This document shows positions 54,132 to 64,000 of a stretch of 64,000 nucleotides of DNA, one piece after another. The stretch comes from Ustilaginoidea virens. Lineage: Eukaryota > Ascomycota > Sordariomycetes > Hypocreales > Clavicipitaceae. The notes beneath the pieces were generated by a model, which was not told the origin of the DNA, did no database searches, and saw only the letters and a list, made by a program, of their open reading frames with translations. Numbering within the stretch: the stretch's first letter is position 1; the number at the start of each line of letters is the position of its first letter. Where the stretch lies: NCBI RefSeq assembly GCF_000687475.1, contig NC_057316.1, forward strand, positions 5,456,001-5,520,000. The letters are read 5' to 3'. The position numbers were made by a program, and so were the translations under genes.

Positions 54132-57100
54132 ATGGCGATAAATGCCAGCAACGTGCAAGCATTCCAGATGCAAGGACGCTCGTTGGATACCCTGACCACG
54201 GGCAATCCCCCTCTCGATCAAAAGAAGTCATCACGGTGTGATGCACCGACGATCGAGGGTCAAAAGCACTCCCGGAACGCGATTGACCGGAAGAGGAAGC
54301 CCGCAGGCTCTGCTCTGGCAAATGCTCCTCCTCGCTCCAAGCGGGTTCGATTCAAACAGCACGAGCAGAACCAAGGCGCCGTAGCTGCCTCTCGAGCCTC
54401 TGATGGAAGCGCGTTGTCACGTCTCCCAGTGGAGATTTGGCATCACATCTTCTCCTTCATTCCTCCTCTCACCCTTGGTTGCTTGTTGTCGGTCAACAAA
54501 CTCTTCAACAGCTGCTTGGATCCCTCGTCAAAGTTCGGATCAGGGTCTCAATCTCTTGCCGGTGACCCTTGTGCTCTACCTCCTTTGAGGCCCGACGCTA
54601 TCTGGCAAGCGTCACGGCGTCGGTACTGGCCGGAGATGCCAGCACCTCTCAAGGGCAGATCAGAGCTGGAAATGTGGCGCATTTGCTGTTCGCGGGTTTG
54701 CCAATTCTGCAACCTGAGCGAACAACCCGACATGCATGATGTGCGGGCTGGTTCGAATCGAGGACCAGGCCCCAAAGGCGTTGCTGTCGTCTTTCCTTTC
54801 TTCATTGTTTCGTGTGGTCAATGTCTGCTCGAAAGAAGTGTACAGGTAAGTTTCTCCACGTTTGTTGTGTTTAATGTACGACCCTGTCTAAACATTGTTG
54901 CAGGAGCTTGATATTTTCCTTGCATCTTCGATGCCAATTATCCTCCTTTCAGGACTTCCAATGGTTTTCCTTACCCAAGAGAACTGTATCATTCCCCCGC
55001 ATCTACTGTCTTCAGCATCGGACCCATTTCAAACCCAACCTGTCAAGGTGTTCTGGAATGAACATTTGGAGAAAATGAAGAGTGCCTTTGAAGTGGTCAA
55101 GGGCCTCGGGTCTCCTGTAGCAGAAGAGTGGGTCAAGGGGCTGGGGGCTGACGGGAAAAGTCTTCTCAGTGATGCTTCTAGATGGGAGAAGTGGTACTTC
55201 GCCGGTGGTGTGAACCGGATGCGAAAAGCTCGGCATGGAGCCTCATCGCACAGGCCAGTTTCGGCTCAGCATGGGGGCCAACCGATACTTGTAGCGAAAC
55301 CTCGAAACTTGCCGAAAGGCGGCAATGGTTCGGAAAAGTCCAAACTCGTCCTCGCAGATGTTGACGGACCAACAGGCAGCTTGTACAGGGCCACACCACG
55401 CAATTCGAGCCCCCAGCAAACTGTTGAGTCACGGCGTTGCAGCAAACGGCTACAGTCTACATGTCAATCGAAAGATGGGCAGCATACCAACATGGAGCCC
55501 AAGAGGGTAGAAAAAGAGGCAGATTTCGTGGGCCTTCAACCACGTGTGGAAGCTGCGGTGGTGTCAAATGCCCAAAGCTGTGAAACCGGTAGCGGTAAGC
55601 TGGCGGGTGCCGAAAGGGGCGAGACTCAAGGACCGCTCAAAGCAGAGATATCTGCCTACGCTGATGAAATTATCAGAGACGAATGGAAGAATGGCGATGC
55701 AGTGACCGGGAAAACGGCACCACAATTTGCCGCCGATGTCTTGCTCTACGTACGGAAGAGATTCTACGCAGCGACGTCGCCAAAGGTCAATTCGGGAAAG
55801 GCGTTGGGAAAAGCACCAGCCGGGAAACCTCCAGGAGGTCTTCGGGCGCAAAAACTAACCCTGGAACACATGAGGTGGATCTTCGATGCCAAGATTGAGC
55901 CACGTGTAGCGTGCCTTCGAAAAGATCTCTTCCTCTGCAGCAAGTGTCAGGGAACGAAGTTGTATGGCTTTAAATCCGTGGTGCAACACTACGCTGCTAA
56001 ACACACAACTACGTTGAGCGCCGGAAATGTGGTCGTAAACTGGAGAGCTGCGTGGCCGCAGCTTTCAATATTTGATCCGCGTCCAGGAGATCACGCCTCA
56101 TCTTGGTCGAAGCCTAAAGCACCGAAGTCGACCAACACCAAGCCCAAATCTGCGCCTAGGGTCTCGCTGACTTCAGCACCCGCTGACCCTCGTTCAGTCA
56201 GTACGCATCACTTTCGCGAGGCTGGAACGTACAGTCAACCCAGCAATCAAACCGCCTCGATTTCCCACAGTGCAAGCTTTGGGCCGCCTGCTACACCTAT
56301 CAAGTCGTCCTGTTCATCACCACACCCACACGAACAAGAGGGGCTTTATTCACACCCGCCGGTTCTGTCTGGGCCGCTGGCAACGCAGGAAGACCTTGTC
56401 AGCAGAGTTGCCCGAGATGTATGGGACAAAATGGGTTCTCTTGTTTCTCTCCAACGCGGCTATGAAGACATCAAATTGTGTGTCGTTATCCATCATGTTT
56501 CCAAGAGCCTCGAGCAGCAATGCGACGAGGCCAGGCAGTTGAAAGTTTTCATGATGGGATTAAGACGGCAAGACCTCTTGATACCGCTCCGCTCGGTCGG
56601 CGGCTTATCCTGCAAGACTTGCAGGGAAAGCAACCCTGCTGCCCGACACAGGAAGATGGGCATTCTGAAGCTCTCTCAACATTTCATCAACAAACACCAT
56701 GGCGGACAAGCCAAGCAGCCAACAGGAAAACAGCTTGATTGGCGTGTAGACATGATTTGGCTTCCGAAATACCCGGCCATGAAGCAGCTGCCTGCCTTGA
56801 TACGCCACGATAAAGTACTGTCTGGCCTGATCCACGCCGCTCTTCCATGGATATTTGGGAACGAAGCTCGCGCGCAGGAACCCTGCTCTCTGGACGTTGC
56901 TCCTATTTCTCGACAAGTAGCTCATGAAGGACAACGACATCCCAGCTCTGCACCGGCAAATGAAGTCTCCGAACCTTCATATATCGGCTGTTCAACTGCC
57001 CCGAGCCTCAACGCAGAGGGGTTCGAAACCAGTGCGCGACCTGCATCTCTCCCAAGCAAGGTACGGATTCCAGAACTGCACCACGGCAACAGTGGCCACG

Positions 57101-57552
57101 ACATTCCTCCCAACTCTGGCGTCATTGATCCGTCGGGAAATCAAAGGAACACTTTTGTCGGGAGACAGTACCCTCTGGGCCCCGGCGACATGTACAGTCA
57201 CCATGACCGTCCATGGCCCCAACCTGTATACCAACCACCGCAGCCATGGGACCATCCGGCCTATCCCAACCATCAAGCCCAATCATTCCCGCCCGCAGAG
57301 GGTTTTGAAACGAGGCAAGTTTCCGACCCTCGCGGTCATTACCTCGTACGAAGACCTGTTGGCGGCGTCGCTCTCCATGGCCACTACGACCCCCGCCGTC
57401 GAGAAGCCTACAGACATTATGAACAGTTCCCCGCGCACAACCACCAGGCCAGTGACGTCTTTCCACCCCCCGCAAGGGCCTCCTCTCGCTTGGCCTCTGA
57501 CTACGAGGAATACGATCCTCGAACCCCAGCCCCTCATCCCTGGTGGTGCTGA
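54132..57552 (+). CDS. F-box protein with zinc-finger-like modules
   Basis: Two exons, 54132-54845 and 54904-57552, giving 1120 aa; donor GTAAGT, acceptor TGCAG, phase 0. An F-box lies at about residues 94-130 (ALSRLPVEIWHHIFSFIPP). It is followed by a CxxC ... CxxC pair (CQFCNLS and CGQC about 40 residues apart) that could bind zinc. The C-terminal half holds two similar modules, each with a CxxC and a downstream H-x4-H: FLCSKCQGTKLYGF with HYAAKH, and LSCKTCRESNPAAR with HFINKH. Each ends in a DWR- or NWR-containing segment. F-box proteins link substrates to SCF ubiquitin ligases, so a substrate-receptor role is inferred, but the zinc modules could instead bind nucleic acid. I recognise the overall build as fungal but cannot name the family. 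The last ~200 residues are Pro/His/Tyr-rich. Confidence 0.8.
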
Positions 57553-58230
57553 ATTCCTCACGGCAAAGCCGCTGGGCGAGGGCAAGGAGAGCTCACGTAA
57601 ACAAGGCTTCCTCGTTGACACATCTATCTTGCGAAGCCGTATTTTCCCCTTTTTCGTGTGTTTGGATCCTCATTGTTTGTTTCCCATTCATTGCCTTTTT
57701 CTCAGTTCTGGGCTTTCTTTGCTCTTTGCTCCCCGGTACCCAGCTTCATCCAGTCATTGTACTCGCGTCCGTGGCATGCGCTACCCTATCTACCCCTTGG
57801 ATGAAACAAGGCTCAAGTCTGACTCGACAAGGATGGCATCTTTACCTGGACAATGATGGACCAATAGCGCAAAAACGATAGATGGAATAATAGCAAACAC
57901 ACCCATCTTCCTACATTGTAACGGTGCGTAGTTTCCTATTCATGTGGAGTAAATATTGCAAAGTGAGTCGAGCACCGCGTCGGAAACGAGCACGCGAGAA
58001 AAGAAGAAACAACATGGCAGAGGTAAAACATCCCCCTCTCCCCCCCGCGGACCAAATGCTGGTCACAAGCCCGACCTCCTTTTCCAACGGCACATTGCAG
58101 CATGTATGAGGGATTCCCCGCTGGTCCCACGCCAGTTTCCCATGATTCTCGGCGGGACTCGCGCTCTTCCTTGACTTTTTTTTTCCTCCCCTCCCCTCCC
58201 CCAATGGTGTACAAGAGACAAGAGCTTACG

Positions 58231-58262
<32 letters not shown>

Positions 58263-58527
58263 CGAAGAAAGATGAAGAAAGGTGAGGGAAAAATCTATGA
58301 CCGGTGGCCTGGTCACACCGGTCCGAGCGTCAATAGCGTACAAATCGTTCATCCCCCTTGTGCGTCTTCTCTCTATGCTCTAAGCTGTATCGAGCACGCG
58401 TCACGAATAACCAGCATGTTCGCCCCCCCCCCAATCAGTATGCGGTAGTATTATGACTTGGAAACAGAGAACCGCACAGTCCATGATCGGGCTCGGGCTC
58501 CCCAGCTGATGGGACTTTGCTTTCCGT
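57553..58527. other. Convergent 3' region between F-box gene and dnm1
   Basis: Nearly 1 kb of 3'-UTR-like sequence, with a 31-nt A run at 58231-58261. Overlapping ORFs in other frames are shadows of the F-box gene or low-complexity. Confidence 0.5.
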
Positions 58528-60618
58528 CTATAAAACCTCGCCAATGATCTTGGCGGCTTCTCTGTACGTCTGAAGGAGGTTCTCGCACTTCTGGCGCTCT
58601 TTCTTGACGCCGTCGTCTTCGTACAGCAATTCCTCAAATAAGCTCTCTTTGTACAGTTCACTGACTAGCCGGTTCTGCACGACGTCCTTGGAATGGTTCA
58701 CGAGAAGATGCATAATGGCTTTGGGTACCTGGTCGGCAATGGACTCCCGAACAATGTTGAAGTACGAGGAGATGAGAGCTCTGATGAGCTCCGTCTCCAT
58801 GGCTTCGCGGTCGGTCATGGCGGGTTCGTTAGACTCGCCCTGACGATGCGGGTTAGAGGAAGCTGTGGTGTGGGCGGTGCAGACGAAAAGGGGGGAAGGG
58901 GGGGGGGGAGAAAAGGGGGGAAAAGGGGTGGCGAAGCTACTCACAAGATGAGATGCCAAACCGTAACTGCGCGTCGTGGGGTCGTAGTCGTCTGACGAGG
59001 TTGCGGCAGGCCGTAGCGCCATCTTGTCCTCTCGACGGATGGATTGCGATATGCTGAGTTCAGAGGGTTGGCTGATGTGTCGACCAGCCATTGCCGGGCT
59101 CCCGGGCGAAGCGGCATTCTGCGCGATGCCATCCTTACCGAAGAAGTAGTTCAGGAACGTGTCCCTGGCACCTCCGAGGCCTTGGCCGTTGAGGCGTGAG
59201 GGAGAATTTGAACGGATGCCGTTGACAGCGAGGGCCAGGCTGCCGTGGGGTGTCTCCTGGATGGCGGGTGACAAGCTGCGACCAGGCTTGGAAGTTTGCT
59301 TGCGGCTGTTTTCCTTGTCGGCGGCCGCTTCGCCGTCTTTGGTTTGCTCCGCACCGTCGGCATTGAGCTCCTTGAGGCGACGCTTCTCTCGACGCTCGCG
59401 CTCCTCGTGTATCAGCCGTTTCCGCTCGCGTTCCTGCTTTGCGCTGACGACATTACTCATGGCGGCAGCTGCGCCGAGGAAATTGGGATGGTTGGTGTTT
59501 ATATAGGCCCGTTGGATCGAAATGAGCGACTCGACATAGCTTGACGCAGGACCCAGCCTCTCGCGCAGCAGGTCCGAGACCGTCTCGATAAGCTTCGCCT
59601 GAAGCCTGGGGTAGCGCGAGAGCTCGGTAGACCCGCAGGTGTGGCAAATCTTGATGAGCTCCTCGTAAACGAGCTCCACGCAGCGCTGGCTAGGAATCTC
59701 CAAGAGCTTGATCTGCGGCTTGACCAGCAGATCAAAGGCCATTTCGGGGACGAACAAGCTTGGTCGAGGACCAGTCGAGTTTCGAATCGCCGTGCGGATA
59801 TCCAGGGCCGAGAGGTTTGATGTGGGATCGATGGATTCCAGCGAGCTCCCAAAGACCGAGTTGAAAATGTAATAGATGCGCGCACCGCCACACAGCTCCT
59901 TGGTAGAGATTTCTGTCGACGTGCCATCGATGGAGGAGATGAAGGAGGTGGCGAAACGCGTCATTTGCTGCAAGATGAGAGATCCACGATGCTCCTTGCC
60001 ACTGAAGTGCATGTCGCCGTAGCTAGCGAGCTCCTGCTGGGTCTGGCCCATGAGCGTGTTCAGGCGAGCCTTGATATCGGGCAACCGTTCTCGGATGTGC
60101 GACATGAGAGTAGAGTTGAGCGTCTTGGCGAGGAAATGGGTGCCGCATCGGGTGGATATGTTGCGATAGGCCGGGTGGTGCTTGAAGAAGTCCATCTCGG
60201 CCTGCAGAGCCTCCTCCATGGGTTTGTTGCCCTGGATGTCCTGTTGCGACCGGTTGACGACGCCAATGAACCCAAGCTTCAATGGATAAACACGGCCCGA
60301 CAGTATATCGAGCGCATTCGTGCCGTGATCCATGAGGTCGAGCTTGGTGAGGACACCGATGGTTCTTCTTCCCAGAGCGTCCACATGCCGGGCAAGCTTC
60401 AATGCCTCTGAATTGACAATGTCTACGTTGGCGGGCGATACGGCAAGAATGAGGCTGTTGGGCTTCGCAATGTATTCCGAGATCAAATTCCTTGTCTGCT
60501 TTTCGATGTCGGTGGGCTGATCGCCGATTGGGACCTAGCAACTCAATTGCCGTCAGTGTTTGGGCCAGTTGAAGCCCTAGGGCCTACCGACAGATGCGCG
60601 TTCAGAGTTGGAAAAGGG

Positions 60619-60660
<42 letters not shown>

Positions 60661-61225
60661 ACACCAACCTTGGTCAGCCCAGGCAAATCAACCAAGGTCA
60701 GGTTCAAGACGTGGGGCGAGTAAATCTTGAGGTTGATGGGCTGCCTGTTGATGCCCTTGTTGCTACCAGCAACTCGGGCCGTCTCGTTTTCGATCTCGCG
60801 CTTGACATCGGAAAAATCTGTAAAGCGTCGGTTCGGGATGTGATGGAACTCGGCCCATTCGGACCTTCGGGCAGCAGCGGGGGACCTGTAGGGATCGAGG
60901 GACGGATCCGGGGTGGAATCGTCCTCGGGGACGTTGATGAGCTGGAGGATCAGGGGTCGTCGCGTGACAATTCCGCTTCCTCTGGGCAGGAAGTCTCGGC
61001 CGACGATGTTTTCGAGGACGGACGACTTGCCAGCCGACTGCGAGCCGACCACGACCTAGAGAGAGTCGAGGAAATTAGCCGTGGACGGGGTTCGGAGGTC
61101 GGCCGGGCAGCCCGCCCGCTACGTACAATCTGCGGCAGATCTAGAGAGTCGCTGCCGATGGTGTTGAAGACCAGATCCTGCAGCTTGTTGACGGTGGTGA
61201 GCAAGTCCTCGCCCAGGGCAGCCAT
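58528..61225 (-). CDS. dnm1: Dynamin-related GTPase of mitochondrial/peroxisomal fission
   Basis: Four exons: 61225-61127, 61055-60669, 60534-58945, 58839-58528, giving 795 aa, all junctions in phase 0. The N-terminus reads [20 protein letters not shown]. GTPase motifs: G1 GSQSAGKSS (from ~37), the GIVTRRPL switch region, G3 DLPGLTK, and G4 TKLD. The middle/stalk domain follows ([24 protein letters not shown]). The C-terminal GTPase effector domain is in exon 4 ([20 protein letters not shown]). Resemblance is closest to Dnm1/Drp1 rather than Vps1; the variable insert before the GED (residues ~550-690) is charged then Ser-rich. Dnm1 assembles on mitochondria and peroxisomes and divides them using GTP. 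Intron 2 has a weak GTTGGT donor and holds 40 A/T; intron 3 is 105 nt, stop-free and in frame. Confidence 0.93.
60619..60658 (+). repeat. Poly-A run (40 nt) inside dnm1 intron 2
   Basis: Forty consecutive A on the plus strand, read as T in the transcript, located within 11 nt of the donor (GTTGGT, starting at 60668). Confidence 0.9.
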
Positions 61226-61365
61226 GGCAACGGGAAGCAGTTGGGAGACGACGAGGGGCGAGGGCGAGGGCAAAGACCGGAGAGGGGAGAGGAAGGAAAA
61301 CCCAGGGCAGGCTCAAAGGCCGGGGGAGTGGCTGTATCAGATGATCACAAGCCAGCACTTGAGAA

Positions 61366-61394
61366 GGGCAGGGCAGGGCAGGGCAGGGCAGGGC
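61366..61394 (+). repeat. GGGCA pentanucleotide repeat
   Basis: About six tandem GGGCA units roughly 140 bp upstream of the dnm1 start. Confidence 0.85.
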
Positions 61395-61631
61395 GCGAGG
61401 TGGGAATTTGCGCTGCGCGTCAACATGAAATGTCTGATGCTTTCAGCCTGGTCGGGAATGCCTGGGCTGCTGCTATGTATGTTCATGTTGTGTCAATGGA
61501 CTGGTGTCGGCTGGGGACTGGTGTCTGGTGCCCTCCCCAGCGCCCTCGTCAGCGCCCTCGCCAGCAGCCCAGCGGGCGGTCCACAGCACTACATACAGCA
61601 CCACTACAGGCAACTCTAGCCGTGCGTGGGG

Positions 61632-61668
61632 GACGGCAGACGGCAGACGGCGGACGGCGGACGGCGGA
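61632..61668 (+). repeat. GACGGCA/GACGGCG 7-bp repeat
   Basis: Five tandem heptamers; the last three read GGCGGAC, the first two GGCAGAC. Confidence 0.8.
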
Positions 61669-62568
61669 CCACAAGAAAGAAACAGGTCTACGAGTCTAGT
61701 CACTCAAAACGTTATCCCGAGTTCTACTTGCGGGAACCAGTAGGTGAATCTGACTCTCCGAACCGAGTACCGAGTACTCCGTACACCATTAGGAGGTAGG
61801 TAGCCTGATCCGACATCTGGTAACCGGCCCCATGGCAACCACGGTGAAGCCGCTGCACCTTGCATGATAATGTTATGTTATGCTGTTGGTGAGTGTACGG
61901 AGAGGGAAAAAAAAAAAAAGGAAAAAAAAACACGGACTAGATTGCTATCCTTGCTTCCATGCAAGGTTTGCCATGTGCAGATGAGTAGATTCGATTGACC
62001 CTTTATGCTTGATTGTAAGGCTAACCACAGGAGACCTGACCTGCCTTGGGCATCTACAGTACTACTAACCTTGGCATCAGGGGACATGCAGACGACAATT
62101 GATGTTTGGCAAGGATGCCATCAGCGACTGTTTGAGAGGGTCAAGCAAGTGGCAAAGAAACGGTCCTAGTTGTGCTCGGGCGATGGCAGCTCGAGGACAA
62201 GGCTCTGCTGTTGGCGAGACCAGATGAAACATGGCATGGCGTCTGGGGGGCTCGGTGAGAACGCAGGTAGGGCAAGTTGCACCAAGCTGCGCGATGCCGC
62301 TCTTCATGCATGGGTACTCGGCAGAGTTCTGTTCGTGATGCGTCAAACTTGGTTGAACCGGGCGGGTGCATCGAGGTTCGTCGCTTTCCGCCCTCTATTT
62401 CCGGAGAGGCACGGGATCAGCACGGAATCAGCACGGTATCAATGTTTTCGATCCAACGGGGGTAAATCTTTCGTTTGGCCGGCAGCGAGAGGACGGTACG
62501 GTACGTTGACGACGGCATGTGAAACGCCTGGCAATTGGCAAGTGTCTGGTTTCTGTCTTATTTCTTTT

Positions 62569-62593
62569 CCCTAACCCTAACCCTACCCTACCC
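62569..62593 (+). repeat. Short telomere-like CCCTAA tract
   Basis: Two CCCTAA units followed by three CCCTA-type units. It matches the TTAGGG telomere repeat of filamentous ascomycetes on the opposite strand but is only about 25 bp long. Confidence 0.75.
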
Positions 62594-63354
62594 TTTTCCG
62601 CCTTTACATGCCCAGGAGAAAGATTGCAAAAGGTACGGATAGGAGAGGGAGTAAGTACCAGGCTCCTTCTGTTTCGGGCCTAGTTGCTGCCATGGGCCGC
62701 ATCTGCCGCTACTCGTGTGTAAAGTTCCTCCGAAAAACTTGCTTTATCTGCTGCTGCCTCTTGTCTGGTGTCTTGCAGACTCATGCCATCCTGAAACACT
62801 TGTGCGAGGAACCGAGGCTTGATTCGGCGGCCAAGGATTAATTCAAGATTACGAGGTAGGGGTGCTTCCTGCCTCCTAGTCTCTTCATCGCCGTCTCTGT
62901 TTCTGGCGCGTGAGACAGCGAGATGGGAGGGAGACGGCAGAATTGTGTGAAAGAAACGTGTGAAGCAAGCTCCCATGTTCGTAGGCTCCATGCTCCCTCC
63001 GTACAGGGTTAGTACAACATCTATCCGATACGATACGTGTGGCGTTGCATGAACACCAGGCACAAGCACTCCTCCATAGGATAATCGACGACATGACGAC
63101 ATGACGACAATGACGCAGATTTCCAACTGCAAGGCACTTTGTTCCTATGTATCTACCTAAGGTAGGTAGGTACCTGGTAGGTACTCGTAGACAGAGCACC
63201 CGTAGGTATGTACATTAGGTACAGTCCTGTGGGGCCGGGCCGTTGGTTGCAAACCACCTTGGCTGCCAACTGCCCCGGTTGGTACAGTCAGATCTCCTGC
63301 ATTTGACCACTTGCATGCATCGCATATTGCATGAATGGCACTGTGTGCCTTTCA

Positions 63355-63410
63355 CCCATCACCCACCACCCATCACCCACCACCCACCACCCACCACCCA
63401 CCACACACCA
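63355..63410 (+). repeat. CCACCCA/CATCACC 7-bp repeat
   Basis: About seven tandem heptamers alternating ATCACCC and ACCACCC, in gene-free DNA. Confidence 0.8.
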
Positions 63411-64000
63411 CGTACCTGTCTGGCTTTCCCAAAGTGCCAGGCGCTAAACACTAGGCAGGGTTGGTGATTCCCTCACACATCGACTCGTCCGGCTGCGGGC
63501 AGTTCAGCCCGGTTGTGGCCGGGCCTCCCTCCCCTCCCGGCTTGTCCATAAGAGATGACACGGGCATTGTGGACTTTCCCGTTCAACGCGTTACTCTCTG
63601 CCCACCTCCAGGGAGAAGGTACTCCCTACCCAGGCAGTCAGTCAATGGCACGGCACGCCTTGGGCAGGCAGCATGGGCATGGAGAACCATGAATCGAGCG
63701 TGCTGTGCCGCTTCTGCTCTGTTTGTGAGATTCTGCTCTGCTCGCCTTCGCCTTTCTTCCTTCCATAAACCAGGGATGGCTCCTGTAGCGGTCTGATTAT
63801 CGACCGTATCCTCTCTTTTCTTTCTCTCGGTTTTCAGATTTTGCTCCAGATCTAACCCTGCCAGCGCTGCGGATCTCGCTGTCTCATGCGGGTAATTAGG
63901 TCTTTCATCTTTTTTTTTTTTTAATATACCAGGGTCGACGAGAAAACCATTGCAACGACGCTCGTGAATTTCAATGAATTTAGACCCCGGTTGCAATTGC

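Larger units (their letters stand above)
61226..64000. other. Terminal gene-free region
   Basis: Promoter side of dnm1 and unassigned DNA up to the window end. It contains a GGGCA repeat (61366-61394), a GGCGGAC-type 7-bp repeat (about 61632-61668), a GTACGGAGTAC-type site (about 61765-61784), a telomere-like tract (62569-62593), CCTA arrays (about 63150-63183, 63204-63220) and a CCACCCA-type repeat (about 63355-63410). The ORFs present have no convincing coding character. Confidence 0.55.

Noticed and set aside
63583..63996. 137-codon minus-strand ORF near the window end
   Set aside because: Lys/Arg/Glu-rich from low-complexity DNA, no recognisable domain; it may be leader sequence of a gene outside the window.

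Overview
This is a stretch of nuclear chromosome from a filamentous ascomycete, most likely a hypocrealean Sordariomycete. The basis is protein-level resemblance recalled from memory, short introns (about 50-160 nt) with GTRNGT donors and CTAAC/CTAAT/CTGAC branch sites, and long intergenic spacers full of homopolymers and short dispersed repeats. The species cannot be named. I can support fifteen protein-coding genes; all but three are interrupted by introns, and exon boundaries were worked out by hand from splice signals, reading phase and protein continuity. I see no tRNA, rRNA, CRISPR array, complete transposon or secondary-metabolite cluster.

Layout. 0-9.2 kb: a long-loop bHLH regulator (+), npr3 of the TORC1-inhibiting SEACIT/GATOR1 complex (-), ethanolamine kinase (+). 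9.2-12.8 kb: gene-free and repeat-rich. 12.8-20 kb: a five-exon regulator combining a zinc-cluster-like motif with C2H2 fingers (+), then an MFS phosphate-type transporter (-). 20-24 kb: gene-free, rich in microsatellites. 24-32.4 kb: rim15, a large PAS/kinase/receiver protein (-), and a PlsC-type acyltransferase (-). 33.6-37.6 kb: eIF3d (+) and a small cysteine-motif protein (-). 37.6-41.9 kb: gene-free. 41.9-48.4 kb: a small Cys-rich CYSTM-like protein (+), abp1 (-), and a monothiol glutaredoxin of the Grx3/4 type (+). 50.6-61.2 kb: a Zn2Cys6 regulator with a 3-nt microexon (+), an F-box protein with zinc-finger-like modules (+), and dnm1 (-). 61.2-64 kb: gene-free, with a short telomere-like tract.

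The genes are mostly housekeeping or regulatory and do not form one pathway. There is a loose nutrient-signalling theme (Rtg3-like bHLH, Npr3, Rim15, phosphate-type transporter) and a loose lipid theme (ethanolamine kinase, acyltransferase), but nothing shows that they are co-regulated.

The most unusual signals are: the 3-nt microexon needed to give the zinc cluster its canonical spacing; a 105-nt in-frame, stop-free intron in dnm1; two dispersed repeat families found almost only between genes (perfect GTACGGAGTACTCCGTAC palindromes and CCTA/TAGGTACC arrays); and homopolymer runs that cluster at about 40 A/T or 20 G, some inside introns.
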